NCBI GenBank assembly: GCA_963995505.1
Contig: OZ023189.1
Span: 1,005,155-1,069,154 of the forward strand
Direction: 5' to 3'
DNA from: Hypericum androsaemum
Taxonomy: Eukaryota > Streptophyta > Magnoliopsida > Malpighiales > Hypericaceae
DNA length: 64,000 bases
Both the position numbers and the translations under genes were made by a program. The notes beneath the pieces were generated by a model, which searched no databases, was not told the DNA's origin, and saw nothing but the letters and a program-made list of their open reading frames with translations. This document shows, one piece after another, positions 1-10,000 of this stretch (its first letter is position 1; each line of letters opens with the position of its first letter).

Positions 1-187
1 CGTTTTTTGGCCCGAAAAGTGGACAAACCGCCTTCGGCAGTTTGCCATCACGTAGAGCTCGAAAAATTATGCGAAATGAAAAAAAAAATTTCTCGATTCG
101 GCTACCAGAACACCAAGATATTGCCCTTCAAAGTTTTTGACAAAGTGCACCCCTTTCATATGAGATGGTCACTACTCACGAGGCCCA
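1..187. other. Unassigned sequence at window edge
   Basis: This stretch lies left of the point where similarity to the Ty3/gypsy polyprotein stops. The short open frame here has no recognisable motif. It may be part of another repeat that truncates the neighbouring element on its integrase side, but nothing in the sequence identifies it. Confidence 0.4.
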
Positions 188-505
188 TTACCTCAAGATT
201 CCCTCAGTCAGCTTGTAGTTTGGATCAGCATCTGCATCAATAAGCAACTTTGTTTGTAATTGTACTACAGTAGGATCGTCTCTATATGAATCAAGGATCT
301 CTTGATGCCATTGTGGATAAACTGTAGTGACAGAAATAGCATATAACTCTCCAGTTGTAACTGAATTCCTGTCTTTGTTCTTCCATGATAATGCATCAGC
401 TGCAATATTTTCCTTACCCTTCTTGTACATGATTGAGAAATCCAGGCCTACCAACTTTGAAATCGCCTTCTTTTGCAAGCTTGTGTGTACTTTCTGCTCC
501 AACAA
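188..505 (-). pseudogene. Ty3 RNase H C-terminus and linker fragment
   Basis: The translated fragment contains LVGLDFSIMYKKGKENIAAD followed by ALS, the usual end of Ty3/gypsy RNase H (GLDF.I.YK.G..N..ADALS). A linker leading toward the integrase zinc-binding region follows. It belongs to the same minus-strand polyprotein as the blocks to its right. It is separated from its RNase H N-terminal half (1203-1409) by about 700 bp of inserted or rearranged DNA. The integrase core expected at lower coordinates is absent. Confidence 0.8.
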
Positions 506-1010
506 GTACTTAATGCTAGATTATTATTTTCCCGGCCTTGTAGAGACAGTTAAAGGCAACAGAGATCCCTCCTGCAACAAATTCTTTTGCAACAATGCAC
601 ATCAGCTGGATTCATGCCTCCTTGTTAGTAAGCAGCTTGATAGAGCATCCAAATACCAGCTTCACCTCTGCATTTTTACTGTAAAAAAAACCAGCACCAT
701 GCTCTTTAATTTCGAATATCAAGAGCATGAGAAATTTGTTGAGCACATTCCTGCACGAAAGCTGCTGGATCAAAAAAATGACAACGAGCTATAAGACCAA
801 TCCAACATGTTTGCAAATTGAACTAGGAAATACTTCATCACTAGTTCTCTTGGTTACTGCAAAAATTAGTTTTCCAAGCTTAATGCTAGTGATATCTCTT
901 GGAACAAGAACAAACACTTTGTTATCTTGCCACTGGCCATCTGTGAGCACCTCATTTTCATCTATCACAATTTTCTTTAGGTCGTGGCTGAGAAAACCTT
1001 CAATTATCTT
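506..1010. other. Unassigned block inside element 1
   Basis: This segment splits the RNase H region of element 1. On the minus strand it encodes a short stretch with DENEVLTDGQWQDNKVFVLV and VPRDITSIKLGKLIF. I do not recognise this as a retroviral domain. It could be a fragment of a protein carried by a non-autonomous relative such as the element at 58630-61824, but I see no clear alignment. Its function is unknown. Confidence 0.35.
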
Positions 1011-1358
1011 GTTGAGACTGATGCATGTCAAAAGGGAATTGGTGCCGTATTTATGCAGGATGGCCGACCTTTGGCATACTTGAGTCAATCCTTTGGCCCG
1101 AAGAATAAAGGAAGGTCAATTTACGAGAAAGAGTTACTAGCAGTTTTGACAGCCATTGATAAATTGCGACCATATCTTGAGAATGGTATATCTTGAGAAT
1201 GGTCAACTGTCAATGGCTGTCAAGACTGCTAGTAACTCTTTCTCGTAAATCGATATTCTTTCATTCTTTGGGCCAAAGGATTGACTCAAGTATGCCAAAG
1301 GTCGGCCATCCTGCATAAGTACGACACCAATTCCCTTTTGACATGCATCAGTCTCAAC
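1011..1358. repeat. Inverted duplication of RNase H segment (fold-back)
   Basis: Positions 1011-1160 on the plus strand and 1210-1358 on the minus strand are the same RNase H segment (VETDACQKGIG, MQDGRPLAYLSQSFGPKN, EKELLAVLTAID) facing each other across a spacer of about 50 bp. The spacer repeats a short ATCTTGAGAATGG motif at about 1173-1202. A transcript of this region would form a hairpin with arms of about 150 nt. The minus-strand arm is continuous with the rest of element 1, so the plus-strand arm is the added copy. Confidence 0.85.
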
Positions 1359-1682
1359 AACGAAGGGCTTAGTGAAGTCGAGTAAGGTTAAAACAGGGGC
1401 CTTTGTCATTACTTTCTTCAGTTGATAAAAAGTTGCTTCCGCTGTAGGATTCTATAAGAAACCACCCTTCTTGAGTAAGTCATATAAGGGCATACAAATC
1501 AGTCCATAATCTTGGATAAACTTCCTATAATATCTAGTTAATCCAAAGAATTTCCTAACATCAGAGACAGATTTTGGTAGCTGCCAAGTAGTCATTGCTT
1601 CAATTTTACTCTGATCAGTACTTACTCCCTTTTTGTGATGACATGCCCCAAATATTCTACTCGGCTGGCTCCAAATGCACAT
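1203..1682 (-). pseudogene. Ty3 RT C-terminus and RNase H fragment
   Basis: Two minus-strand blocks belong here. 1452-1682 carries VRKFFGLTRYYRKFIQDYG, the Ty3/gypsy connection segment after RT (usually GFLGL.GYYR.F). 1203-1409 carries the RNase H start, with PVLTLLDFTKPFVVETDACQ and the first catalytic Asp in ETDAC. A frame change separates the blocks. They lie directly downstream of the RT block at 1809-2270 in element order. Confidence 0.85.
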
Positions 1683-1808
1683 TTACGTAGCTGGGCATAG
1701 AATTGCTGCTGCCTAAAAATCTCCAAAGCCACATTCAAATGTTGGATGTGCTCTTCCTCTGTTTTGTTGTATATCAATATTCACGCGTTTAAAACTAAAA
1801 TAAATTTC

Positions 1809-2591
1809 TCAAGAATTCACCAAATACATCACATCGTTCATAAAGGCTTGGAAACTTGCAGGTGCATTAGTAAGACCAAACAACATCACCCTGAATTCAA
1901 AGTGATAATGGTGAGTTCTGAAGGCTGTCTTTTGAATGTCTTCTTCTCGCATTCGTATTTGATGATACCCGAATCTGAGATCAAGCTTAGAGAAGACAGA
2001 TGCACCATTCAACTCATCTAAAAGATCGTCTATCATGGGAATATGAAACTTATTCTTCACTGTAATGTTGTTTAATTTCCTGTAATATATGCACATTCGC
2101 CATATACCTTCCTTCTTTTTCACCAACAACACAGGTGATGCAAAGGGACTTTTGCTAGGTTGAATAAAATCTGATTGCAGCAATGATTTGACCTGATTCA
2201 CAATCTCTGTCTTTTGGAAGTACGGGTACCTATATGGTCTTATACTCAATGGTTTCACTCCAGGAACCAAGGTAATTTCATGATCAAACTTCTTGGGAGG
2301 TGGTAAAGTTGTTAGTTCTTAGAAGATATCATCGAATTGAACTAATAATTGCTGTAATTTATGCTGAAACTCAGGGTCTGCAGCTTTGATATGTTGTGTT
2401 TTCTTAGTAGGAATGTCTTCTAACACCCAAAATAACTCCTCAACACTGCTTCCCTTTCCCTTCCTCACTATTTTCTGCAACTGATCACAATCTATAACAT
2501 GGCAGTCCGCAGTAAAGAATTCTGCAGAATCAGACTTCAACACCTGTAGCTGATATAGTTCATCACCACTCATGCCCTTGAGAACTGCCAA
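1809..2591 (-). pseudogene. Ty3 protease tail and reverse transcriptase fragment
   Basis: 1809-2270 shows Ty3/gypsy [35 protein letters not shown], then [15 protein letters not shown] and [17 protein letters not shown]. The catalytic FxDD region lies beyond a break and is not visible in this frame. 2319-2591 is the inter-domain stretch between protease and RT. At least two frame breaks separate the parts, so this is not a functional gene. Confidence 0.88.
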
Positions 2592-2750
2592 ATTTCCATC
2601 TTTTTAAACAATAGCTTGCATCTTCCAAAAGTCGAATTCAACTGAGGTTCCTGGCTTATCCCCTTTCATCCAATCCGTTTCCAATACCATATCATATCCA
2701 CCTAACTTCAGAATCCTCATATCCCTACTAAACTTGTGTCCACCCATTTC

Positions 2751-3077
2751 CTATTGGAATTCTTTGCACTGATCCTTGCTTGTCATTTTCTCGCCATTAG
2801 CGATGTTAACTACGACTGATGGAATGGTTTCAGACTTCAAGGACAAATATTTAACAATCTTATCATCAATAAAACTGAACGTGCTTCCAGAATCTAGCAA
2901 TACCAACAAAGGTTTATCTTGACTTTTGCCCTTGATTTTTAGAGTACCACTTTGGCAGCTGCTATCAACTTCGACAGCCTGTAGAGAGATAATTATAGTA
3001 CTTTGTTCCTTATTCTCCTCTAACAAGTCCTCTGACACAAACAACCCATCATTTTCTTCCACTGATATGACATTCAT
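2751..3077 (-). pseudogene. Ty3 aspartic protease fragment
   Basis: The frame contains LKIKGKSQDKPLLVLLDSGS followed by TFSFIDDKIVKYL, the retropepsin active site with its catalytic Asp intact (DSGS). It follows the gag knuckle in element order and leads toward RT. The family role is polyprotein cleavage during particle maturation. Here it is an isolated block with no link to a complete polyprotein. Confidence 0.85.
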
Positions 3078-3095
3078 CGTTGGTTTCTTCTGTAC

Positions 3096-3527
3096 TTAAC
3101 ACACATGACCAGAGAACCACTTCTCACCACATCTATAACACGGGGCATCTTTTCTCCATATTTTTCCGTAGATACTACCTGTACTGCTAACACTCCCACT
3201 CGACCTGTTTGCATTATACCCGCTATTTCCACTCTTGTGTGTATTAGTTGAAGTTGTTCCACTGTTTTGATTACCAAAACTCATTGATCTTCCAAACTGT
3301 TTCTTCTTAAACATAGCATTTATAGCAGTTTCATGTAACTTTGCTGCCCTAATCGCTTCAGCTAAAGAAGTTGGCCGCGAAGCCTTAACCATTTCTTGAT
3401 TATCCTCTTTTAGTCCAGCCATAAAACTATACTTTTGTTCTCAATTGTCACCAATCCCTTTAATTCTTCAAATTTACTCACATAATCATCCACATCTCCA
3501 ACTTGCCTAAGCTGATTGAATTCCCCA
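3096..3527 (-). pseudogene. Ty3 gag C-terminal fragment with Cys/His knuckle
   Basis: The minus-strand translation starts abruptly at an EFNQL..VDDYVSKFEELKGL stretch (about 3527-3430). This is homologous to the gag of the Ty3 element at 21514-21963 (EEFNHLKQTSSVDDYIRKFE). It then runs through a basic Ser/Asn-rich linker to CYRCGEKWFSGHVC. The gag N-terminus, leader and primer site are missing, because the sequence passes directly into an LTR fragment at about 3528. A stop and a frame change lie around 3420-3435. Confidence 0.8.
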
Positions 3528-3632
3528 CTCTACTACTTTTATCCTAAGTACAAGTATTGGAATTAACCCAACTCAGCCCACGGCCCATTACTCAAATTCC
3601 TACCAAGTACCTGCCAAACCCAGTACATAACA
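3528..3632 (-). repeat. 5' LTR fragment of element 1
   Basis: On the minus strand this begins TGTTATGTACTGGG and continues with GGGCCGTGGGCTGAGTTGGG. It is close to the LTR start of the element at 58630-61824 (for example 61824 read leftward). Only about 105 bp remain. The rest of the LTR, the primer site and the 5' part of gag are deleted. Confidence 0.75.
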
Positions 3633-3672
3633 GGGGACATAGTTGTTTATGATATTATAGAGGGGAGAGCAA

Positions 3673-4103
3673 GGGGTTTTGGATTGGGTACGGAGTGAAG
3701 AAATTGATTTCGAACGGTTTTGAGTGAAGGGAGACCGCAGCGGCAAGCGCAGGTTTATAATAATGGCAAGCGCAGTTATGTGATAATGGCAAGTGCAGTT
3801 ATGTGATAATGACATTTATTTTTGTGAAAACGGCAAGTCCCCATTGATGATAATGGCACGCGTGATTTTTTTAATTTTGGTCCCTCGTGTTTTAGCATTT
3901 TTGCAAAAATGTCACATTGGCATGTGTAGTTATTTGATACTGGCATGTACAGTTATTTGATGATGGCATTTGTATCCGGCCTGTGTTTGTGTGTGACTTT
4001 TTTCATTTTCATTCCTATATTTTAGTGTGTTTGCAAAAAAATCCACGCGTATCTTCATTTAAAACGGTTCGGAATAGTGGCATTCCGTACCCAATCCAAC
4101 CCC
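3673..4103. mobile_element. Small TIR transposon (MITE-like) with 7-10 bp TSD
   Basis: The ends are inverted copies: GGATTGGGTACGGAGTG at 3681-3697 and its near-complement CATTCCGTACCCAATCC at 4081-4097. A further match continues inward (TTCGAACGGTTTT against AAAACGGTTCGGAA). The element is flanked by AGAGCAA at 3666-3672 and 4104-4110, extendable by GGG, so the duplication is 7 to 10 bp. This fits a non-autonomous hAT or Mutator element. The interior has short tandem repeats of a GATAATGGCAAGTGCAGTTATGT type (3755-3810, weaker to 3965). There is no transposase. Confidence 0.75.
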
Positions 4104-4110
4104 AGAGCAA

Positions 4111-5580
4111 GGGACGTGAGTAAGTAACAATCAATTTCTCGTTCTCTCTCTCTCTCGAGTAAAAGTGTGGTTGTTTTATTAAGAATTAAAACATGAAGAT
4201 TTTGGGATGAAATTCCCCATATTAGACAGATATTAGACAGTAGAGCCAAAAAAAGAAATTCTTAAACTTTAGCTAATAATATATTCATTTACCGCGTAGT
4301 CTTCTGCGTATTCCAAATACTTACTCAAATTCCTTTTCCCAGATTCTATTTTATTAACTGCATCTTTAACAATTTTTCATCTCTAATATTTTTTTAATTT
4401 TGGTGAATTATTTATCTAAGTCGAGCATTATCAGATACTATTTAGAAATAAGTTTTTAATGATTTATTTACGCTTCAAATTAAGACAATTTGTTAAGGAT
4501 CCGAAGACAATTTACACTTAATTAAATAACTACAGAATGGAAATAAATCCTTTATAAAAAATTTTAATCAAGTGAATACTACTTTTTGGTAATATGAAGT
4601 ATCTGATAAAATTTTAAAAGTCACCCGATAGCCATTGATTAATGCAGTGTTTTCCTTCCTTCAAGTTTCTTCTTCTCGGACTCCATTGGGAAGGAGTCTG
4701 TACCAATTTTTTTTATTTATTAACAGGTTTTATAACTTCAAGTATTTTTTATTTTTTATTCAATAGTATAAAAATAGCACTAATACAAATTTTCATTTAT
4801 TTATTTATTAACCGTATTCCCGGAATTTGCTAAGGCACTATTATTAACACAAGGGTGCGAGTAGTTAGATCATATTTTCTTACCATAAAAATGGTTGCAT
4901 GAACAACACCAAAGAGATTTGAATGTTTTAAGAAACTCTAAGTACAACTTACAAATAAAAATATATTATTGAAAAGATCACTCATAAACAAGGACATGAT
5001 ATTTCTTGACTATGGACATTGGAGAATAAAAAAGAAATAGCATGCTTATTTAATAGATGGCAAATTGAACGGTTGATATTCAAATTTAGGAGAGAGAAAT
5101 CCACCATAATATCGATACATAATAAAATTATAACTATTAAAGTTAAGAAGTTATACCTGTGAATAAACTATACACGAAACATCCCTTATTATCATTGAAA
5201 TATAGCTTTTAAACACAATAGCTTGATAGTCTTAACTTTTTAAGTTATACTTGTCCATGTTATTTGAAAATTATTTAATTTTTTAAAAATTAAATTGTCG
5301 TTTGATCATTTTCAAATAACAATCAGACACTAAAAAATGAATATAATTGATTCGTTCATTAAAACGAATCAATAAAAAGAAACCAAACAAGCAAATCAAA
5401 AAATAAAACTGAAGTCGGGTAGGTTGATATTGAATTTTTGATATTATGTTTACTAATTAATATACATATATATTAATTTAAAATTTTTGGATAAGATCCA
5501 ATAAATCCATATTCATATCCTTGTTTTTTTTAAATAGGGAAAACGAGTCAACTTCATTAAAAGATAATCAAAGTTACACC
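4111..5580. other. AT-rich intergenic DNA
   Basis: No gene or recognisable transposon is visible. There is a short (CT)n tract at about 4138-4156 and many homopolymer runs. Open frames here are short and have no protein motifs. It may include the 5' region of the glycosylase pseudogene that follows. Confidence 0.5.
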
Positions 5581-5594
5581 TAGTCTAGCTCCAG

Positions 5595-6523
5595 GTGAGG
5601 AGAAACAAAGTCCGGAGGGGAGCTAAAAAAGCTGACATCAGAACTAACAGAACCATAAAGCTTAGTAAACAGACAATTCTCGAAGCCCAGCAACAAAGAC
5701 TAAGAGAGTCTGCTAACCATGTTGACGATCTTGTTGTGGAAGACAAGCAACAGAAGAAGAAGAAGAAGAAGAAGAGGACATCTTTAACTAACTTTTGAGC
5801 CGAAAGTTCTTACCTGGGAGGATAACCAAGATTTTGGAGCCCGTGGCTACCTTAATGTCAGCGATGAAGTTGTAAACATGGGGATAAGTTGTATTCATCC
5901 GTCTTAGAGGGGATGGCTGCTGCTACCTCTTATGATGCTAATGAGGGACTGGATACGATAGCTAAGGATCAAATGTCCAGTTCCATCAGTAAAAGCGGAA
6001 AATTTGGGATCAAAAGCTCGGTGCAGGACCCTGTTCCCCAGCTTCAAGGGACCCTTTTCCGATTTTACAACTCGTGGACGGGAGCCTCCTCAATCCTATA
6101 ACTTATGTACAGGGCTGCCATTTAGTGTTGATCCCTATTTTGCAGGCAATCATAGTGGGAGCTTTGCTGATGGGGCATGTGAAGCCAGAGAATTCAACAA
6201 TGTTGTGAGGAAGGAGAAGCATAAGATTGTGACATCTCCATACTTTGCCAAGAAAAATGGTAAGAACGAGAATGAAAGTCCGGGGTGCTCCAATACCAAG
6301 TCTTGCAACAGGCCTGAAGTGGTAACTTCCCCATACTTCCAATTAAAGAAGCCAAAATCTTGTGACAAAGATCTCCAATTTCCTGTAGGGGCCAGTGTTT
6401 CTGGTTGTACGAAGAGAGGGCAAGAGAGTTTGCTAATCATCTTAACGATCTTGCTGTTGAAGACAAGGAAAAGAAGAAGAGGAGCAATGATGCATCTTCA
6501 ACTAACTTAGAGCCGAAAGTTCT
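5595..6523 (+). pseudogene. MBD4-like DNA glycosylase pseudogene, 5' part
   Basis: This part encodes lysine-rich, disordered N-terminal sequence with two copies of a VTSPYF motif (about 6231-6246 and 6321-6340). I associate SPYF motifs with the N-terminal region of plant MBD4-like glycosylases. The identification rests mainly on the downstream part (11959-12541). The frame running into 6523 reads ANHLNDLAVEDKEKKKRSND and then NLEPKVL. It continues in phase after the copia insertion as VSEDVVNQ. Stops and frame changes occur around 5798, 5905 and 6103. A ten-lysine (GAA/AAG)n run sits at 5752-5777. Segments near 5692-5812 and 6412-6523 are duplicates of each other. Confidence 0.65.
6519..6523. 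repeat. TSD of copia A1 (left)
   Basis: GTTCT at 6519-6523 is repeated at 11959-11963, directly outside the two LTR ends of A1. This shows a simple integration into the glycosylase coding sequence. Confidence 0.9.
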
Positions 6524-6982
6524 TGTTGGAATAAATTTTTATTAATGCAATCTCACACCCCTTCGTCCGAAAAGGCACGAACTTTTTGGAAAATTGGGGT
6601 GCATGATGGGCACATCCGAAGAGTCACGAAGTCTTTGAAAAACTCTACAAAGACGAAGAGGTACCTGGAGGGCACATCTGAAGAGTCACAAACTTTTTGG
6701 ATCACATCATGCCCCTTCAGAAATGCATGTGACTTTTCAGGTTCCAACCCTCCATCGCCTATAAATAGACCTGCCCCCCTCATTTGCAAATCACCCCGAA
6801 CACTTATTGCATAAGCATTCATTAGCAATAGTCGTTCTACTCTCTCCCTCTCTAAGAAAGTTTCAAGTATCCAAGGTTCGCCCGAAACTTTGAGATTCGT
6901 TGTACTACGATCTTGGAAGCAGCAAAGTCGTTATATCTTGGGGACGATTGCCGCAGCCCGTGAGCACTGAATACGGGGCAAT
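6524..6982 (+). repeat. 5' LTR of A1 (3' end deleted)
   Basis: It begins TGTTGGAATAAATTT. A TATA box (TATAAATAG) is at 6760-6768. Three direct repeats of a CCGAAGAGTCACGAACTTTTTGGA-like motif start near 6568, 6617 and 6669, spaced about 50 bp, upstream of the TATA. Compared with the A3 copy, about 83 bp between two CAATC motifs is missing at the end, so the LTR runs straight into the leader. Confidence 0.88.
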
Positions 6983-6998
6983 CGTAAGACGAGATCTG
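6983..6998 (+). promoter_or_regulatory. Primer-binding-site region of A1
   Basis: CGTAAGACGAGAT directly follows the LTR remnant. The same 13-mer lies 2 nt inside the LTR in A2 (13663) and A3 (32061), which is the normal position of a primer-binding site. It is not TGG-initial, so it does not fit priming by a tRNA CCA end. It is complementary to sequence inside the family's own LTR (see findings). Confidence 0.55.
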
Positions 6999-7009
6999 TG
7001 TACCTGAAG

Positions 7010-10000
7010 ATGGTATCAACAAGCCCAGCACCAGTGCCAGCGGTCCCGGGAACTGTCCACGCCGAAAGGCCGTCCAAGTTCAACGGTACCGAGTTCAAGA
7101 GATGGCAACAGAAGATGCTGTTCTACTTGACGATGCTCAACCTGGTCCGATTCTTGAAGGAAGAGGCTCCGAAGGTGGCAGAAAATGAGGCTGATCCACA
7201 GAAGATCAACACCCTCGATGCATAGAGTCATAGCGACTTCCTATGTCATAACTATGTCCTGAATGGCTTAGACGACGCCCTCTACAATGTCTATGCAGGT
7301 ACCAAGACTGCGAAAGAATTGTGGGACTCCCTGGAGAAGAAGTACAAAATGGAGGATGCCGGGATGAAGAAATTCATCGTCGGAAGGTTCCTCGACTTCC
7401 AGATGGTGGACTTCAAGAAGGTCATAGACCAAGTCAGAGAGCTGTAGCTGATTCTACACGAGATTCACGCCGAAGGCATGCAACTCAGTGAATCCTTCCA
7501 GGTGGCTGCTCTGATCGAGAAGCTACCCCCTCTGTGGAAGGACTTCAAGAACTACCTCAAGCATAAGAGAAAGGACATGGGACTTGAAGACCTGATCGTG
7601 AGACTAAGGATCGAGGAAGACAACCGAAAGTCCGAAGTCAAGACCGGCAGGACCAACTCCGAGGCTAAGGTACACCTCGCCGAAGGTGGTACCGGCAAGA
7701 AGAGGAAGAAGCCCGGGAATAAGCAGGAGAAGCAAGAGCCAAAGCAAAAGAAGGCTAAGAATATGAAGGGAAATTGCTACAACTGCGACAAGCCCGGTCA
7801 CATGGAAAAAGATTGTCGCCTGCCAAAGAGGGACGATCGTGAGAAGGTAAATCTGGCTGAAGACCTGTCTGAGCTAGACTTATCCGCCGTGGTGTTTGAA
7901 GCCAATCTGGTGGATAACCCAAGAGAGAATGGTTCATTAACACAGGGACAACCCGACACATCTGCTCTGACAAGGAGATGTTCTCGACCTATATCGCGAT
8001 CAACGGTCGGAAGTTGTTTATGGGTAACTCTGCAACTTCTTTCGTAGTCCGACTAGGCCAGGTGGTGCTGACGCTGACCTTTGGAAAAGAGTTAACCCTC
8101 AAGGATGTGCTGCATGTCCCAGACATTCGTAAGAATTTAGTATCCGGCTCACTGTTAAGCAAAGCTGGGATGAAGCTAGTATTTGAGGCTGATAGGTTTG
8201 TTCTGACCAAGGCCGGTGCCTATGTAGGAAAGGGTTACGTCGAGAGGGGGCTCTTCGAGATGAATGTAATAACTGTCAAACGTGCCTTTAATGGTCCTAA
8301 TAAAGTTGTTAATTCTTCTTATTTGGCTGAGTATTCTAACTTATGGCATGATAGATTAGGACACGTAAATTTGAGGTCACTAAGAAAGTTAGTAAGTTTA
8401 AATTTATTGCCTAAAATGGAGTTTGACCCGAACAATAAATGTGAAGTATGTGTAGAAGCAAAAATGACCAAAGTACCTTTCCATTCAGTGGAAAGAAGTA
8501 CTACACCTTTAGAGTTAATTCATACCGACATATGCGATATGAAACAAGTGCAAACTAGAGGTGGGAAAAAGTATTTTATCACATTTATTGACGATTACAC
8601 GAGGTACTGTTACGTACACCTCTTAAAAGGAAAAGACGAAGCTCTAGAAGCTTTCAAGAGTTATAAGAATGAGGTTGAAAATCAACTTAGCACTAAAATC
8701 AAATTGATTCGAAGTGATAGAGGGGGAGAATATGTAGCTCCGTTTGAGGAATTCTGCCAACAACATGGCATTATTCATCAGACAACTGTTCCATACTCAC
8801 CTCAATCAAATGGCGTAGCTGAGCGCAAGAATCGAACTCTTAAGGAGATGATGAATGCTATGTTGATTAGCTCGGGCTTACCACATAACTTGTGGGGGGA
8901 AGCTGTGCTATCAGCTAATCACATTCTAAACAAATTGCCACACAAGAAAAGGGACAAAACCCCATATGAATTATGAAAAGGGAGAAAGCCTTCCTACGGT
9001 TACCTTAAAGTGTGGGGGTGTCTAGCTGAGGTAGAAATACCTCCACCTAAAAGGGTGAGAATAGGACCCAAGACCGTTGACTGCATCTTTATCGGATATG
9101 CCCACAACTGTAGCGCATACCGATTTCTAGTGCACAAGTCTGAAAACTCTGAAATCAACGAGGGAATAGTCATGGAATTAAGGAATGCAACATTCTTTGA
9201 GAATATTTTTCCTAAAAAGGAAACGAAAGAAGTAAGCTCAAACATAAGAAGTTATGAAGCTACACAAAGCTCTGATCAAGGTGCTGAGGAACCTAGACGG
9301 AGTAAGAGGGCCAAAACGGCCAAATCATTTGGTCCAGATTTTCTGATGTACGTATTAGAAAATGAACCTGGGACAGTCCAAGAGGCATTATCTAGTCTGG
9401 ATGCTCCTCTCTGGAAAGAAGCTATCAATAGTGAGATAGAATCCATTATGCAAAATCACACGTGGGAAATCGTGGATCTCCCACCAGGTTGCAAACCTTT
9501 AGGTTGCAAGTGGATCCTTAAAAGGAAATACAAAGCTGATGGATCGATCGATAAGTATAAAGCTTGGTTGGTAGCTAAAGGGTTCAACCAGAAGGAAGGA
9601 TATGATTTCTTTGACACGTATTCGTCGGTCACAAAAATCACATCTATTAGAGTGCTCATAGCTGTTGCAGCACTCTATAACCTCGAGATACATCAGATGG
9701 ATATAAAAAAAGCTTTCATAAATGGAGAACTATAAGAGGAAATATATATGGAACAACCTGAAGGGTTTGTTGCCCCCTGACAAGAACATAATGTATGCAA
9801 GCTGGTCAAGTCACTGTACGGGCTGAAACAGGCGCCGAAACAATGGCATGAGAAATTTGACAGAACAATGATGTCAAATGGCTTTAATATTAATGAGTTT
9901 GATAAATGTATATACATTAAAGGCACACCTGATGCTTACATAATTGTTTGTCTGTATGTAGACGACATGCTAATCACGGGAAGTAGTAAAGATCTTATCG

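Larger units (their letters stand above)
188..3632 (-). mobile_element. Degraded Ty3/gypsy retrotransposon (element 1)
   Basis: Read on the minus strand from right to left, the fragments follow Ty3/gypsy order: a piece of LTR (3528-3632), the C-terminal part of gag with a Cys/His knuckle, an aspartic protease (LLDSGSTFSFID), reverse transcriptase, RNase H and the start of the integrase linker. The catalytic integrase, the 3' LTR, the primer site and the N-terminal gag are missing. Frames are broken many times, so it is inactive. An inverted duplication of RNase H (1011-1358) and an unassigned block (506-1010) interrupt it. The LTR piece closely resembles the LTR of the gag-only element at 58630-61824, so the two belong to one family or to sister families. 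Confidence 0.85.

Noticed and set aside
6004..6510. 168-codon frame as an independent gene
   Set aside because: It is a shifted frame within the MBD4-like pseudogene. The frame that continues in phase across the A1 insertion is a different one at its end.
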